This document shows positions 5,375 to 5,464 of a DNA stretch of 5,464 bases, piece by piece. The position numbers and the translations under genes are program-made. The notes under the pieces are model-generated. The model made no database searches and was not told where the DNA came from. It was given only the letters and a program-made list of their open reading frames with translations. The DNA comes from PVC group bacterium. GTDB lineage: Bacteria; Verrucomicrobiota; Kiritimatiellia; SS1-B-03-39; UBA6053. The DNA is taken from NCBI GenBank assembly GCA_003565035.1, contig PXDP01000321.1, positions 1-5,464 on the forward strand, read 5' to 3'. Numbering within the stretch: position 1 is the first letter of the stretch; every line of letters starts with the position of its first letter.

Positions 5375-5464
5375 ATGAAGCAGATTCAGCCAAGACCCTT
5401 CCCCATCGCCAACCGCTGGGTTGTCCACAGTTACTACACCCTTTGCCCCTACGCGCCGGACGGC
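5375..5464 (+). CDS. Unidentified protein, N-terminal 30 codons only (cut by window end)
   Basis: An ATG at 5375, 13 nt after the preceding stop, opens a frame that runs to the window edge without a stop. GAGG at 5360-5363 is a weak, rather distant ribosome site. The visible residues include FPIANRW (9-15) followed by VVHSYYTLCPYAPDG (16-30). There is no signal peptide or membrane segment at the N-terminus. The ending CPYAPDG resembles the first strand of some beta-propeller proteins, including intracellular oligogalacturonate-lyase-like and TolB-like ones, where 'S/A-PDG' is common. That would suit a pectin or uronate operon, but 30 residues are too few to assign a family. Same strand and short spacing make it a probable continuation of the operon. 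Confidence 0.6.
   Translation, partial: MKQIQPRPFPIANRWVVHSYYTLCPYAPDG

Overview
The window is a tightly packed block of carbohydrate-acid catabolism genes. All genes lie on the + strand: five complete genes plus one gene cut by each window edge. Base composition is GC-rich (by eye about 60% or more) with strong G/C preference at third codon positions. The one AT-richer patch is a structured intergenic repeat near 1730-1810. No tRNA, rRNA, CRISPR, transposase or phage gene is visible. The gene mix (a GH88/GH105-type hydrolase, an RraA-like protein, KduD and several sugar-acid dehydrogenases), together with repeat-decorated spacers, would fit a polysaccharide-degrading bacterium of the PVC group (Kiritimatiellota, Lentisphaerota or Verrucomicrobiota). 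That taxonomic guess is weak and is not based on a marker gene.

Layout: (1) 3-974, the C-terminal part of a GH88/GH105-type unsaturated uronyl hydrolase. (2) 989-1699, an RraA-like / HMG-aldolase-fold protein. (3) 1700-1842, the only sizeable spacer (143 nt). It holds a large imperfect hairpin made of GATTAC/TAATCG hexamers, bracketed by CTGACC-type repeats. (4) 1843-2565, a short-chain dehydrogenase (SDR) with an altered NNAG motif. (5) 2584-3354, KduD (2-deoxy-D-gluconate 3-dehydrogenase / 2-dehydro-3-deoxy-D-gluconate 5-dehydrogenase). (6) 3351-4370, a zinc-type medium-chain dehydrogenase (MDR) overlapping kduD by ATGA. (7) 4378-5361, a D-isomer-specific 2-hydroxyacid dehydrogenase. (8) 5375 to the end, the first 30 codons of an unidentified protein.

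How they may work together: GH88/GH105 enzymes remove the 4,5-unsaturated uronic acid that polysaccharide lyases leave on oligosaccharides such as pectin, ulvan or glycosaminoglycan fragments. The freed sugar opens to 5-keto-4-deoxyuronate. KduI (not in this window) isomerises it and KduD reduces the product to 2-keto-3-deoxygluconate (KDG). The other three dehydrogenases and the RraA-like protein are not part of the textbook Kdu route. They suggest either handling of other uronic or aldonic acids from the same polysaccharide or an unconventional downstream branch. Spacings of 18, -4, 7 and 13 nt from 1843 onward indicate one operon. The 143-nt repeat spacer divides it from the upstream pair, which is itself joined by 14 nt.
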